This document shows positions 44,489 through 54,461 of a DNA stretch of 64,000 nt, piece by piece. Source of the stretch: Croceicoccus marinus (lineage in GTDB: Bacteria; Pseudomonadota; Alphaproteobacteria; Sphingomonadales; Sphingomonadaceae). The number at the start of each line of letters is the position of its first letter. Position 1 is the first letter of the stretch. The position numbers and the translations under genes were made by a program. Location: positions 124,001-188,000 of the forward strand of contig NZ_CP019602.1 of NCBI RefSeq assembly GCF_001661675.2. The letters are read 5' to 3'. Below the pieces are notes generated by a model. The model saw only the letters and a program-made list of their open reading frames with translations. It was not told where the DNA came from and made no database searches.

Positions 44489-45015
44489 TGCCCCGCTATC
44501 GGATCGACGACAAGGAGCCGGCCGTTGCGGCAGGGGCGTGGATCGCGCCCAGCGCCGACGTGATCGGCGATGCCCGGCTGGGCGAGGACGCGGGCATCAG
44601 GTTCGGTGCGGTCATTCGCGCCGACAATACGCCGATCGAAGTCGGTGCCCGCACCAACGTGCAGGAAGGTGCGATGCTCCATTCCGACCCCGGAAGCCCG
44701 CTGACCATCGGCGAGGACTGCACCATCGGCCATCATGCGATGGTCCACGGCTGCACCCTGGGCAACCGGGTGCTGGTCGGGATGGGGGCGACCATCCTGA
44801 ACAACGCTGTGATTGGTGACGATTGCCTGGTTGGGGCAGGGGCCCTGGTAACGGAAGGGAAGGTGTTCCCCAACGGCAGCCTGATTGTCGGCGCTCCGGC
44901 CAAGGCGGTGCGCGAACTGGGACCGGAGGCCATCGCCGCGCTCAAGGCATCGGCCGAAGGCTATGCGGCCAAAGCCAGGGCTTATGCGACAGGACTGACG
45001 CGACTGGACGACTGA
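44488..45015 (+). CDS. Gamma-carbonic-anhydrase-like hexapeptide-repeat protein
   Basis: 175 residues, with the ATG overlapping the last base of glcB. It is a left-handed beta-helix of hexapeptide repeats ('PSADVIGDARLGEDAGIRFGAVIRADNTPIEVGARTNVQEG'), with metal ligand candidates His in 'AMLHSD' and 'IGHHAMVHGC'. The family includes YrdA/PaaY-like thioesterases and gamma carbonic anhydrases. The position after the glc genes suggests it belonged to that operon. It appears intact while its neighbours are broken. Confidence 0.9.
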   Translation: MPRYRIDDKEPAVAAGAWIAPSADVIGDARLGEDAGIRFGAVIRADNTPIEVGARTNVQEGAMLHSDPGSPLTIGEDCTIGHHAMVHGCTLGNRVLVGMGATILNNAVIGDDCLVGAGALVTEGKVFPNGSLIVGAPAKAVRELGPEAIAALKASAEGYAAKARAYATGLTRLDD

Positions 45016-45466
45016 ACAATACTCTTGCTGCTCATCGAAGCTCCCGCGAAAGGGAGCATACCATGTCTGGAGCGTGCATTTGCGATGCTCTGCACCACTC
45101 GCATCGGCCATTACGGCAGCAGCCTTGCACAGGCTCGGGCTGACGACATCGGCGCGTTGCCGATGCGGTGCCTTGTTGGCGCGCAATCGGGGATTGGCCC
45201 CTGCGATGATCGGAGCAGTGATCTACGGCTGAGCAAATCGGTCGGGTGAGAACAATCGCAGGCTAGCCGCGTGGGGCAGCCGCGAATATTTCGACTGGAT
45301 CGTGGCACGCCGACTTCCTCTGGTTTTCGGCCACCGCGACCGGAAGCATCGTGACAGCCAGCGACGCCACTGGCCCGCCAACCCCGAGCGAACCCGTTCA
45401 ACCTGCGTCGAACCTCTTGCCAACCGAAACGGACAATGCCATACGGCAGCGTATGGAGATGGAAGA
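45016..45466. promoter_or_regulatory. Upstream region of the Rieske dioxygenase operon
   Basis: About 450 bp without a recognisable gene. A hairpin GCTCCC-GCGAAA-GGGAGC (45040-45057) follows the carbonic-anhydrase-like gene and may end its transcript, though there is no T-tract. The rest should hold the promoter of the catabolic operon. The last bases before the ATG at 45467 include GGAGATGGAAGA. Confidence 0.45.
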
Positions 45467-46786
45467 ATGACATTCAACGCGTCGAGTTATGTCGATCCGG
45501 AGTTCGGCTCCGTCGATCGCAGGATTTTCTGGTCACCTGAAATCTACGAGCTCGAGCTGGAGCGGATATTCGCCCGATCGTGGCTGTTCGTCGCGCATGA
45601 GAGCCAGCTCGAGAAACCCGGATCCTTCCTGACCACCTACATGGGGCAAGACCCGGTCATCGTCTCGCGAGATGCGCAAGGGATCAACGTTTTCCTGAAT
45701 TCCTGCCCCCACCGCGGCAATCGTGTCTGCTTTGCCGACTCGGGCGAAAGCCGACAGTTCACCTGCAACTATCACGGCTGGGCGTTCGGTCTCGACGGTG
45801 CGCTGAAGCGCATGCCCAAGATGGGCATCTACAAGGCGACGCCCGGCTTCCGCATGGAGGACTGGGGGCTGAAGCGGGCGCGGGTGGCGAGCTACAAGGG
45901 TCTGGTCTTCGCCAATTTCGACGAGGCGGCCCCTTCGCTGGACGAATGGCTCGGCGATTTCCGCTGGTATCTGGATGCAGTGCTCGATGCCGAGGACGGG
46001 GGCACGGAATTCCTGCCGGGCGGCGCGACGCGTTCCGTGCTGAACTGCAATTGGAAGTTCCCGGCCGACAACTTCGTCGGCGACATCTACCATGCGTTGT
46101 GGACGCATCTTGGCGGGGCGGAGCCGACGCTTGGCCCGCATGGCGGCGTGAAAGTGGAAAACGAGCGATCGTGGCACGTCTCGGTCAACGGCCATGGTTG
46201 GGAATTCAACGACAGCTTTTACGGCAATGCCGCCACCATGGGCGACCGGGAAGTCCTGCGATACATGCGCTCGAGGCAGGAGGCGATCACGAAACGGCTC
46301 GGTGAATTCCGTGCCAACATGTGGGGATCGGTGGCATCTTCGACGATCTTTCCCAACTTCTCGTTCCTTCCCGGTTATTTCACTTTCCGGACATTCCAGC
46401 CCAAGGGGCCGACGCGCACCGAAATCCATGCATGGACGCTCGTCCCCAGGAACATGCCCGATGAAATCAAGGACCGCTTCCGCAGAGGTTCGATGCGCAC
46501 ATTCTCACCCGGCGGCATCCTCGAGATGGACGATGGCGAGAACTGGGAGCATTCCACCGCCGTCAATGCTGGCTGGGTCACCCGCCATCAGCGGCTTTGC
46601 TATGCCATGAACCCTCAGGACGAAATGGCCGAAACCGGGCTTGCCGGGAATGTCAGGGCCGGTCAGCTTTCCGATTTCAACCAGCGCGAATTCTATCGCC
46701 AGTGGATGAAGATGATGGACGCTTCGTCGTGGCAGGATATCGAGCTGGCGCCCGTTGCCGGCCCTGCGGCGGAGGCGGTCGAATGA
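45467..46786 (+). CDS. Aromatic-ring-hydroxylating dioxygenase, large (alpha) subunit
   Basis: 439 residues from ATG 45467, with a GGA-rich ribosome site. The Rieske 2Fe-2S ligands are C80-P-H82 and C100-N-Y-H103. The catalytic mononuclear iron site is in 'ADNFVGDIYHALWTH' (D206 bridging, H209, H214). It dihydroxylates an aromatic ring using O2 and electrons delivered by ferredoxin. The protein starts the operon and overlaps the beta gene by four bases. The closest relatives appear to be toluene/biphenyl/naphthalene-type oxygenases, but the substrate cannot be read. No ferredoxin or ferredoxin reductase gene is in the operon. Confidence 0.95.
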   Translation: MTFNASSYVDPEFGSVDRRIFWSPEIYELELERIFARSWLFVAHESQLEKPGSFLTTYMGQDPVIVSRDAQGINVFLNSCPHRGNRVCFADSGESRQFTCNYHGWAFGLDGALKRMPKMGIYKATPGFRMEDWGLKRARVASYKGLVFANFDEAAPSLDEWLGDFRWYLDAVLDAEDGGTEFLPGGATRSVLNCNWKFPADNFVGDIYHALWTHLGGAEPTLGPHGGVKVENERSWHVSVNGHGWEFNDSFYGNAATMGDREVLRYMRSRQEAITKRLGEFRANMWGSVASSTIFPNFSFLPGYFTFRTFQPKGPTRTEIHAWTLVPRNMPDEIKDRFRRGSMRTFSPGGILEMDDGENWEHSTAVNAGWVTRHQRLCYAMNPQDEMAETGLAGNVRAGQLSDFNQREFYRQWMKMMDASSWQDIELAPVAGPAAEAVE

Positions 46787-47400
46787 ACGCGTCCGCTTCG
46801 ACACGGCCGGACTATTCGACCTATCCCCGGCTCACCATGGCCGAGGCAAGGGACGCCGCGCGGCAACTGATCGCCATGCGCGGAGCGGGAAGCACGGTCG
46901 ACGATGTCCGCCTTCTCTCGTTGCAGCGGTTCTATGCCATGGAGGCACGGTTGCTGGACGAGGAGCGCTATCAGGAATGGTACGAGCTTCTGGCCGACGA
47001 CCTGTTCTACTGGCTGCCGCTGCGCCAGAACCGGCATCGCAGGGAAGGCGGTGACGGTGCCGATCCCGACGCGATGGCGTTTTTCGACGACTGCAAGGCG
47101 GACATCGCCGTGCGGGTCGGACGTCTGGCATCGGGCCTTGCATGGACGGAAGATCCTCCGACGCGGCACGTCTATGTCATCAGCAACGTCGAAGGCTTCG
47201 AGACCGGTGTTGCGGGCGAACTGGAGGTCCATTCGACCTTCATCCAGTATCGCAACCGTTCCGAACATGACGATGCGACGATCGTCGGGCGCAGGCGGGA
47301 TCTGCTGCGGATCGCTGGAGACGGTTACATGATCGCGCGTCGTCTGGTGCTGGTGCCGCAGTCGGTCCTTCTGACCAAGAACCTGTCGGTTTTCTTCTGA
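46783..47400 (+). CDS. Aromatic-ring-hydroxylating dioxygenase, small (beta) subunit
   Basis: 205 residues from ATG 46783, overlapping the alpha stop. The SnoaL-like cone fold of RHO beta subunits is indicated by 'LLSLQRFYAMEARLLDEERYQEWYELLADDLFYWLPL' and 'RKNR...EVHSTFIQYRNRSEHDDATIVGRRRDLLRI'. It has no cofactor and forms the alpha3beta3 oligomer. It ends where the dehydrogenase begins (ATGA-type overlap). Confidence 0.93.
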   Translation: MNASASTRPDYSTYPRLTMAEARDAARQLIAMRGAGSTVDDVRLLSLQRFYAMEARLLDEERYQEWYELLADDLFYWLPLRQNRHRREGGDGADPDAMAFFDDCKADIAVRVGRLASGLAWTEDPPTRHVYVISNVEGFETGVAGELEVHSTFIQYRNRSEHDDATIVGRRRDLLRIAGDGYMIARRLVLVPQSVLLTKNLSVFF

Positions 47401-48176
47401 TGGCGCGGCTGGATGGATACCGCATCGTCGTGACCGGCGCGGCGGCGGGGATCGGCCGGGCCGTGGTGCGCCGCTACGTTGCCGAAGGCGCGCGGGTCGT
47501 CGCCGTGGTCCGCAAGGAAGGCGACATGGAAGGGCTGGCCAGTGACGGCGCGCTGCCGGTACTGGGCGATGTCCGGGACTACGCGACCGCGGAGCGTGCC
47601 GTTGCGCTAGCCGTCGAGCAGTGGGGCGGGCTGGACTGCTATGTCGCCAATGCCGGGATCTGGGATTTTCACAAGCGCCTGGAAAAGCAGTCTGCTTCCG
47701 AACTGGGCGATGCGTTCGACGAGATTTTCGCTGTCAACGTCAAGGGCCTGATGTTCGGCGCTCGGGCCGCGGTGGCGCACCTGCGCGCCACTGGCGGCAG
47801 TGTCATAGCGACAGGATCGAACGCAAGCTTCCTGGCCGGCGGCGGCGGGGCGCTGTACACCGCATCGAAGTTTGCGTTGCGCGGTATGGTTATGCAGCTT
47901 GCGCGCGAATTCGCGCCGGATGTGCGCGTCAACGCGGTGGCGCCGGGCGCGACAGACACGGCCATTTCCGGGCCGACCGCACTTGGCCAGGCCGACCGTG
48001 CGATGAATGGCGATGCTGACCGGATGGACGCGATGGCCGGCGATATGCCGCTGGGCCGGGTTTCCGTGCCCGAGGATCATGCCTCGCTGTTCGTCCTCCT
48101 CGCCAGTCGCGAGGAAAGCGCATACGTCACCGGGGCTACCATGCTTTCGGACGGCGGGCTGACCATTTCGGTGTGA
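47400..48176 (+). CDS. SDR-family cis-dihydrodiol dehydrogenase
   Basis: 258 residues of the short-chain dehydrogenase family. The NAD-binding loop is 'VTGAAAGIGRAVV', with 'LDCYVANAGIWD' and the catalytic 'YTASKFAL' (Tyr-x-x-x-Lys) preceded by 'GSNASFL' for Ser. It probably oxidises the cis-dihydrodiol made by the dioxygenase to a catechol. The last base of the beta-subunit stop is its first base. The role follows from context; the family is broad. Confidence 0.9.
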   Translation: MARLDGYRIVVTGAAAGIGRAVVRRYVAEGARVVAVVRKEGDMEGLASDGALPVLGDVRDYATAERAVALAVEQWGGLDCYVANAGIWDFHKRLEKQSASELGDAFDEIFAVNVKGLMFGARAAVAHLRATGGSVIATGSNASFLAGGGGALYTASKFALRGMVMQLAREFAPDVRVNAVAPGATDTAISGPTALGQADRAMNGDADRMDAMAGDMPLGRVSVPEDHASLFVLLASREESAYVTGATMLSDGGLTISV

Positions 48177-48320
48177 TCGGACCTCAGCGGATCTGCCGCT
48201 GGCGGGTCGGGGCTGTGCAGTCCCGTTCGCGGTCCGACGGGCCTCACCATACGGATGCGTATTGACTTGATCGGGGGTATGACGCAAGGTCGGTCCCGCA
48301 ACTCGACAGGAAGAACTTGG

Positions 48321-49157
48321 ATGAATGGAGAGGTGGAAGACGGTCGTGGCAAGACGGTTCAGGCATTGGACCTGGCGACCAATTACCATGACATGGGTGA
48401 CGGGTTTCCCGTGGTGCTGCTGCACGGGTCCGGCCCTGGCGTGTCGGCATGGACGAACTGGAAGCGGGTGATGCCCGCGCTCGCTGACAGCTTTCGCGTC
48501 ATTGCCCCTGACCTGGCGGGCTTCGGATATACCGAGCGCAATCCCGAACTTCACTACGACATCAAGCTCTGGTCGAAGCACCTGATCGCCATCCTCGACG
48601 CATTGGGGCTGGAAAAGGTGAACCTTGTCGGAAACAGCTTTGGCGGCTCGCTCTCGCTGGCCGCCGCGGCGCGTTTTCCCGAACGGTTCAATCGCATCGT
48701 CCTGATGGGGACGCCCTGCGACAAGTTCACCATGACGCCGGGCCTGCGCGCCGGGTGGAATTATACGCCCAGCCGCGAGAACATGCGCGAGGCGATGCAG
48801 CATTTCCCGTTCGATCCGGCTTGCATCACCGACGAGCTGGTCGAGGACCGCTATCAGGCGAGCCTGATCCCCGGAGCGCAGGAGGGCCTGCGCAAGCTTC
48901 TGGTCAAACCCAACGATGAAGGCGAGACGCCTCTATCGGGAATGCCCGTAGCTGTCGTCGGCAATGTCGTGCATCCCACGCTGGTTCTCCACGGGCGCGA
49001 GGACATGGTCATCCCGGTCGAGATGGGCATCCTGCTCGCGCGTTCCATGCCCAACGCCGAACTGCACATGTTCGGACGTTGCGGGCACTGGGTTCAGGCC
49101 GAACGTTTTGACGCCTTCATACGTCTTGCGAAGGCGCATTTCGGGGCGGCCGCATGA
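48321..49157 (+). CDS. Meta-cleavage product hydrolase (alpha/beta hydrolase)
   Basis: 278 residues from ATG 48321, with AGGAAGA upstream. Conserved features of BphD/XylF-like C-C hydrolases: 'VVLLHGSGPGVSAWTNWKRVMPAL', the nucleophile elbow 'LVGNSFGGSLSL', the Asp in 'LVLHGREDMVIPVE' and the His in 'CGHWVQAERF'. It hydrolyses the ring-fission product to a carboxylic acid and 2-hydroxypenta-2,4-dienoate. The gap of 144 bp before it may carry a secondary promoter. It overlaps the extradiol gene by four bases. Confidence 0.93.
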   Translation: MNGEVEDGRGKTVQALDLATNYHDMGDGFPVVLLHGSGPGVSAWTNWKRVMPALADSFRVIAPDLAGFGYTERNPELHYDIKLWSKHLIAILDALGLEKVNLVGNSFGGSLSLAAAARFPERFNRIVLMGTPCDKFTMTPGLRAGWNYTPSRENMREAMQHFPFDPACITDELVEDRYQASLIPGAQEGLRKLLVKPNDEGETPLSGMPVAVVGNVVHPTLVLHGREDMVIPVEMGILLARSMPNAELHMFGRCGHWVQAERFDAFIRLAKAHFGAAA

Positions 49158-50062
49158 AGGGCTGCGTTAACGCGCTGGGCTATATCGGACTGGAAATTTC
49201 CGATCTTGCGGATTGGCGCGCATTTGCCAGCGGCGAGCTGGGGGCGCAGTGGGTGGACCGAGAAGACGGCACTGCCGATCTGAGGATGGACGATTATGCA
49301 TCGCGCATACGTCTCCATGTCGGCGATGCCGACGATCTTGCCTATATCGGGTGGGAGGTTGCCGATGCTGCGGCGCTGGCGGCGCTGGCCCAACGCATTG
49401 AGGGAGCCGGCTTCGAGGTCGAGCGGCCCGGCACCGAACTGGCGCGGGAACGGCGGGTCTATGACCTGATCCGCTTCCGCGACCCGGAAGGGAACGCGCA
49501 CGAAGCGTTCTATGGCGCGCTGCAAAGAACCGACCAGCCATTCGTCAGCCCTACAGGCGCGCACTTCAAGACCGGGGCGCAAGGTCTGGGCCACGTCGTG
49601 CTGTCGGTGCGCGATGACCAGGCGATGACGGATTTCTTCACCGATACCCTTGGCTTTCGGTTGTCCGACTACATCCAGACCGAAGTCGTGCCGGGGCGAC
49701 CGCTCAGGATCACCTTCCTGCGCTGCAACGGGCGGCATCATTCGCTGGCGCTTGCGCCCGTTCCGCTGCCGAAGAAGATCGTCCACATCATGCTGGAGAC
49801 GCGTTCGATCGACGATGTCGGGCGCGCGCTCTATCGGTGCATGGCGGCAGGCCGCCACCTCAGCTTCACCCTTGGACGTCATTCGAACGACGAGATGTTG
49901 AGTTTCTACCCGGTCAGCCCGTCCGGATTCGATGTCGAATACGGCTGGGGCGGCCTCGAGGTCGAGGATCACAGCTGGCACGTCGTCACGCACGACACGA
50001 ATTCGGCGTGGGGTCATGTGTATCAACGCCCGCCACGGCCAGCAAAACCGGAGAACAATTGA
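49154..50062 (+). CDS. Extradiol catechol dioxygenase (type I, BphC-like)
   Basis: 302 residues with two vicinal-oxygen-chelate modules. The iron ligands are visible in the second: H147 in 'GLGHVVLSV', H211 in 'KKIVHIMLE' and E262 in 'GFDVEYGW'. It cleaves the catechol next to the hydroxyls (meta cleavage). It overlaps the hydrolase by four bases and the hydratase by one, so the order hydrolase-dioxygenase-hydratase is tightly coupled. Length matches the 2,3-dihydroxybiphenyl dioxygenase family (about 290-305). Confidence 0.95.
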   Translation: MKGCVNALGYIGLEISDLADWRAFASGELGAQWVDREDGTADLRMDDYASRIRLHVGDADDLAYIGWEVADAAALAALAQRIEGAGFEVERPGTELARERRVYDLIRFRDPEGNAHEAFYGALQRTDQPFVSPTGAHFKTGAQGLGHVVLSVRDDQAMTDFFTDTLGFRLSDYIQTEVVPGRPLRITFLRCNGRHHSLALAPVPLPKKIVHIMLETRSIDDVGRALYRCMAAGRHLSFTLGRHSNDEMLSFYPVSPSGFDVEYGWGGLEVEDHSWHVVTHDTNSAWGHVYQRPPRPAKPENN

Positions 50063-50844
50063 TGTCCGAATTCCACGAGGCGGTCGCTGCCCGACTGCGC
50101 GATGCCTATTCGACCGGTGTGATCGACCCGTTGCGGCAGGCCCTGGCGCCAACCGATGCCGCCGGTGCCTACGCGGTTCAGGCGATCAACACCCGTTTCT
50201 GGCAGGCTCAGGGGCGTCGCATCGTCGGGCGCAAGGTTGGCCTGACGGCGCAGGCGGTACAGCAGCAGCTCGGTGTCGATCAGCCCGACTTCGGCGTTTT
50301 GTTCGACGACATGGCCCTTGCCGACCAAGGGCGGCTGGACCCGACACGGGTCATCCAGCCCAAGGCCGAGGCGGAGATTGCCATTATCCTGGCTGCCGGC
50401 ATCGACAATGCGGAGGCAAGCGCAAGCGATGTCGCGGCGGCAGTGGGCGAAGTCGCGCCGGCGATCGAGATCGTCGACAGCCGGATCGCGAACTGGCAGA
50501 TCACATTCGCCGACACGGTGGCCGACAACGGCTCTTCGGCATTCTTCGTCCTTGGCGAATCGCGCAAGCCTCTTGCGGGACTCGACCTTTACAGCTGCGG
50601 CATGGTGATGGAAGTGAACGGCAAAGTTGCCTCGCTTGGCGCGGGTGCTGCCTGTCTTGGCCATCCGCTGGAGGCGGCGGCGTGGCTCGCCCGGACGCTC
50701 AGCGCGATCGGCGAGCCGTTGCAGGCCGGCGATGTCGTATTGACCGGCGCGCTCGGCCCCATGGTGGCCCTGAAACCGGGCGACACTGTCGCCGCGCACA
50801 TCGGCGGACTCGGGTCTGCCTCCTTCACTTATGGCGACAACTGA
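50062..50844 (+). CDS. 2-hydroxypenta-2,4-dienoate hydratase
   Basis: 260 residues of the MhpD/BphE/XylJ hydratase family. Characteristic segments include 'VGRKVGLTAQAVQQQLGVDQPDFGVLFDDM', 'IQPKAEAEIAIIL', 'EIVDSRIANWQITFADTVADNGSS' and 'VVLTGALGPMVALKPGDTV'. It adds water to the dienoate to give 4-hydroxy-2-oxovalerate. The start overlaps the extradiol stop by one base. Confidence 0.94.
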   Translation: MSEFHEAVAARLRDAYSTGVIDPLRQALAPTDAAGAYAVQAINTRFWQAQGRRIVGRKVGLTAQAVQQQLGVDQPDFGVLFDDMALADQGRLDPTRVIQPKAEAEIAIILAAGIDNAEASASDVAAAVGEVAPAIEIVDSRIANWQITFADTVADNGSSAFFVLGESRKPLAGLDLYSCGMVMEVNGKVASLGAGAACLGHPLEAAAWLARTLSAIGEPLQAGDVVLTGALGPMVALKPGDTVAAHIGGLGSASFTYGDN

Positions 50845-50860
50845 CCGGCGGGAGTAGCCT

Positions 50861-51802
50861 GTGTCCAAGATCAAGGCGGCGATAATCGGTTCGGGCAACA
50901 TCGGCACGGACCTCATGATCAAGATCATGCGCAATTCCGATGTCCTGGAAATGGGTGCGATGGTCGGTATCGACCCCGAATCGGACGGCCTGAAGCGGGC
51001 CAGTCGATTGGGCGTCGCAACCACGCACGAAGGCATCGACGGGCTCGCCCGGCTGGATGTCTGGCCCGAAATCGGGGTGGTGTTCGATGCAACGTCGGCA
51101 TCGGTCCACCAGCGGCATTCCAGTGTCGTGACCGGGGCAGGCAAGGTCATGATCGACCTGACCCCGGCAGCAATCGGTCCTTATGTGATCCCGGTCGTCA
51201 ATGGCGACGCGCACCTCGACAGTTCCAACGTGAACATGGTCACATGCGGCGGCCAGGCGACCATCCCGATCGTTGCCGCCGTCAGTTCGGTCGCCAGGGT
51301 GCATTATGCCGAAATCGTCGCGTCGATTTCGTCAAGGTCCGCCGGGCCAGGGACGCGGGCCAATATCGACGAATTCACCGAGACGACGTCGAAAGGCATC
51401 GAGCAGGTCGGCGGCGCGGACAAGGGCAAGGCGATCATCATCCTCAACCCCGCCGAACCGCCGATGCTGATGCGCGATACGGTGTTCACCCTGTCGAGCG
51501 GTGCTGACGAAGCCGAAATCGAGGCAGCGGTGAAGGCGATGGTGGAGCGTGTTGCGGCCTATGTCCCCGGCTATCGCATGAAGCAGGACGTCCAGTTCGA
51601 ACGGTTCGGATCCAACAATCCGGTGCGAATAACGGGTGTCGGAGAGTTCGAGGGGATCAAGAGCACGGTGTTCCTGGAGGTGGAAGGCGCGGCGCACTAC
51701 CTGCCTGCCTATGCCGGCAACCTGGACATCATGACGTCGGCCGGACTGGCCACGGCGGAAAAGATCGCCCGGCGCAAATTCCTGCAGGAGACAGTGCGAT
51801 GA
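50861..51802 (+). CDS. Acetaldehyde dehydrogenase (acylating)
   Basis: 313 residues from GTG 50861 after CGGGAG. NAD-binding start '[17 protein letters not shown]', catalytic Cys129 in '[12 protein letters not shown]' and '[26 protein letters not shown]' are typical of MhpF/BphJ. It converts acetaldehyde to acetyl-CoA and works as a complex with the following aldolase, channeling the aldehyde. It overlaps the aldolase by four bases. Confidence 0.96.
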   Translation: MSKIKAAIIGSGNIGTDLMIKIMRNSDVLEMGAMVGIDPESDGLKRASRLGVATTHEGIDGLARLDVWPEIGVVFDATSASVHQRHSSVVTGAGKVMIDLTPAAIGPYVIPVVNGDAHLDSSNVNMVTCGGQATIPIVAAVSSVARVHYAEIVASISSRSAGPGTRANIDEFTETTSKGIEQVGGADKGKAIIILNPAEPPMLMRDTVFTLSSGADEAEIEAAVKAMVERVAAYVPGYRMKQDVQFERFGSNNPVRITGVGEFEGIKSTVFLEVEGAAHYLPAYAGNLDIMTSAGLATAEKIARRKFLQETVR

Positions 51803-52827
51803 GTTTCGATCCGGCAGTAGACAAGCTCTACATCCAGGACGTGACGCTTCGCGATGGCATGCACGCGATCCGTCACAAATACGGTATCGACCACGTGCGC
51901 GCCATTGCTGCGGCACTCGACGCTGCCAAGGTCGATGCCATCGAAGTCGCCCACGGCGACGGTCTCAACGGTTCGTCCTTCAACTATGGTTTCGGTGCCC
52001 ACACCGATTGGGAATGGATCGAGGCGGTGGCCGACGTGCTCCGGCACTCGGTGCTCACTACCTTGCTGATCCCGGGTATCGGCACCATCGAGGAATTGAA
52101 GCACGCCTACTCGCTTGGCGTACGGTCGGTACGGGTAGCGACGCATTGCACAGAGGCCGACATCTCGAAGCAGCATATCGAGGCGGCCCGCAACCTTGAC
52201 ATGGACGTATCGGGCTTCCTGATGATGAGCCACATGAGCGAGCCGGATGCCCTGGCCGGACAGGCGAAGCTGATGGAAGATTACGGCGCGCATTGCGTCT
52301 ATGTAACCGACAGCGGCGGCGCGATGGACATGGACGATTACCGCGCGCGGCTTGCGGCCTACGATCGTGTTCTGAAACCCGAGACGCAGCGCGGAATCCA
52401 CGCTCACCACAACCTCTCGCTTGGCGTTGCCAATTCAATGGTCGGCGCACAGGCCGGAGCCGTCCGGATCGACGCCAGCCTGGCTGGCATGGGCGCCGGG
52501 GCCGGAAACGCTCCGCTGGAGGTGTTCATAGCCGCGGCCGATCGCAAGGGGTGGAAGCACGGGTGCGATCTCTACGCCCTGATGGATGTTGCCGAAGAAC
52601 TCGTCAGGCCACTGCAGGACAGGCCGGTGCGCGTCGATCGCGAGACGTTGAGCCTTGGTTATGCGGGCGTCTATTCCAGCTTCCTGCGCCATGCGGAAAA
52701 GGCGAGCGAGGATTATGGGGTCGATACGCGGCGAATCCTCGTCGAACTCGGCCGCAGGCGAATGGTTGGCGGGCAGGAGGACATGATCGTCGATGTCGCC
52801 CTGGATCTGGCAAAGTCAGGTGACTGA
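51799..52827 (+). CDS. 4-hydroxy-2-oxovalerate aldolase
   Basis: 342 residues of the MhpE/BphI family. The catalytic opening '[18 protein letters not shown]' has Arg18, Asp19 and His22, and the metal site is in '[15 protein letters not shown]'. It splits 4-hydroxy-2-oxovalerate into pyruvate and acetaldehyde, which is passed to the dehydrogenase. It overlaps the next gene. Confidence 0.96.
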   Translation: MSFDPAVDKLYIQDVTLRDGMHAIRHKYGIDHVRAIAAALDAAKVDAIEVAHGDGLNGSSFNYGFGAHTDWEWIEAVADVLRHSVLTTLLIPGIGTIEELKHAYSLGVRSVRVATHCTEADISKQHIEAARNLDMDVSGFLMMSHMSEPDALAGQAKLMEDYGAHCVYVTDSGGAMDMDDYRARLAAYDRVLKPETQRGIHAHHNLSLGVANSMVGAQAGAVRIDASLAGMGAGAGNAPLEVFIAAADRKGWKHGCDLYALMDVAEELVRPLQDRPVRVDRETLSLGYAGVYSSFLRHAEKASEDYGVDTRRILVELGRRRMVGGQEDMIVDVALDLAKSGD

Positions 52828-53788
52828 CCGGTCCATCGTCGACCAGTTGCAGGCACGGTTGCGTCTTCCGGCAATCGTGGCGCCGATGTTCCTGATTTCC
52901 GGACCCGACATCGTGATCGCCGCTGCCAGGGCAGGGATCATGGGAATGTTTCCCGCGCCCAATGCGCGCACGATCCACGATCTGTCCGAGTGGCTTGCCC
53001 GCATCACCAGAGAACTGACCGAAGCCGGGCGCGAGGGAATGTGGGCGATCAACATGATCGTGCACCCCACGTACGATCGTTTCGATGCGGAACTGGACCT
53101 TGTCTGTGAGTACAAGCCGCAGATCGTGGTGACGGCGCTGGGCAATCCGCGCCGTCCGATGGACCGCATCCATGCCTATGGCGGGTCGGTGTTCGCCGAT
53201 GTCATCTCGCCCGCGCAGGCCCGCAAGGCGGCCGATGCGGGAGCGGATGGCCTGATCCTTGTGGCCAGCGGGGCAGGTGGCCACACGGGTCACTACAGCC
53301 ATTTCGCCTTTGTCGAGGAAGTGCGCAGCTTCTGGGACGGCCCGCTCGTTCTTGCCGGTGCGATCGGTAGCGGCAACGCGATACGGGCGGCGCTGACTTT
53401 GGGGGCCGATTTCGCCTACATGGGGACGCGATTCATCGCGACCCGCGAAGCGCAGGTGGCAGAAGCGAACCGCGAAATGCTGGTGAGGTCGGGCATGGAG
53501 GACATCGTCACCACCCGGGCCGTCACGGGTATAGCATCGAACTGGATGCGCGAGAGCCTGGAAGCATCGGGCTTCACAGCCGAGATGCTCGAGGAGAAGA
53601 AGAAGGTCGATTTCTCTAATATGGGAGACACCAAGGCCTGGAAGAGCATCTGGGGCGCGGGGCACTCGGTGGGAAGGACCTGCCGCATCCAGACAGTAGC
53701 CGAAGTGGTCGATGAACTGGCGGACGAGTATGCAGGTGGGACATCGCGGGCACAATCCATCGAACGTTGGTCCACGTGTCGGCGGTGA
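52820..53788 (+). CDS. Nitronate monooxygenase/2-nitropropane dioxygenase-like FMN oxidoreductase
   Basis: About 322 residues from GTG 52820, which overlaps the aldolase stop; ATG 52793 would add nine. FMN-binding TIM-barrel features are '[31 protein letters not shown]', '[15 protein letters not shown]' and '[30 protein letters not shown]'. The family includes nitronate monooxygenases and enoyl reductases. In aromatic operons it might act on a side-chain enoyl or an unsaturated intermediate. The reaction here is unknown. It is cotranscribed with the meta-cleavage genes. Confidence 0.85.
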   Translation: MTDRSIVDQLQARLRLPAIVAPMFLISGPDIVIAAARAGIMGMFPAPNARTIHDLSEWLARITRELTEAGREGMWAINMIVHPTYDRFDAELDLVCEYKPQIVVTALGNPRRPMDRIHAYGGSVFADVISPAQARKAADAGADGLILVASGAGGHTGHYSHFAFVEEVRSFWDGPLVLAGAIGSGNAIRAALTLGADFAYMGTRFIATREAQVAEANREMLVRSGMEDIVTTRAVTGIASNWMRESLEASGFTAEMLEEKKKVDFSNMGDTKAWKSIWGAGHSVGRTCRIQTVAEVVDELADEYAGGTSRAQSIERWSTCRR

Positions 53789-53858
53789 TGGTCTAGCGCC
53801 TCGATAAGGAAGGACGCCGCTGTTCGGCGTTGACAATCCGGCCGCGATCAAAAAATGC

Positions 53859-54461
53859 ATGTCCATGAACAACTCCTCACGCAGCAGATCCGCCGATGCA
53901 CAGCATCTCGGTATCGACGATTGGACGGAGGCTGCTCTCAAGGCTCTGGCCGTGAATGGCATCGACGGTGTTCGCGTCGAAATCCTGGCCAAGTCGCTTG
54001 GAGTGACCAAGGGTAGTTTCTATTGGCATTTCAAGGATCGCGATGCCTTGCACAAGGCCATGCTCGATCACTGGCGGCGACGCTCGACCCTTTCGCTGAT
54101 CGAGCGGCTGGATAGTTCGGACCAGACGCCGAAGATCCGCTTGCGCCGATTGCTGCGGGTTCCGTTCACGGCCAGCCGGTCGCGCAGCGCTGCCGATGTC
54201 GAACTGGCAATCCGTATGTGGGGAAGGCGTGACCGGCGCGCTCAGGACGCGCTTGAGGAAGTCGACAGCCTGCGCCTGCGCTACATCGCCGGATTGTTGG
54301 AAGCCTGCGGGTTCTCGCGCGACATGGCCGAAGAGCGCGCTGTCCTTGCCTATTGCTACATGCGGGTCGGGGCCACCCTCATCGAAGCCGATGCGACCGA
54401 CCTTCTGGAGCGGTGCGAAACGCTGCTGATCGAACCCGATCAGGCTGCCGCTTCAGCCTGA
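53859..54461 (+). CDS. TetR-family transcriptional regulator
   Basis: 200 residues. The N-terminal HTH is 'ILAKSLGVTKGSFYWHFKDRDALHKAML' (about 42-70). The C-terminal ligand domain is specific to the protein and cannot be assigned. It lies 70 bp downstream of the oxidoreductase gene and probably controls the catabolic operon or the divergent transport genes. Its last codons form one arm of a strong hairpin. Confidence 0.92.
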   Translation: MSMNNSSRSRSADAQHLGIDDWTEAALKALAVNGIDGVRVEILAKSLGVTKGSFYWHFKDRDALHKAMLDHWRRRSTLSLIERLDSSDQTPKIRLRRLLRVPFTASRSRSAADVELAIRMWGRRDRRAQDALEEVDSLRLRYIAGLLEACGFSRDMAEERAVLAYCYMRVGATLIEADATDLLERCETLLIEPDQAAASA

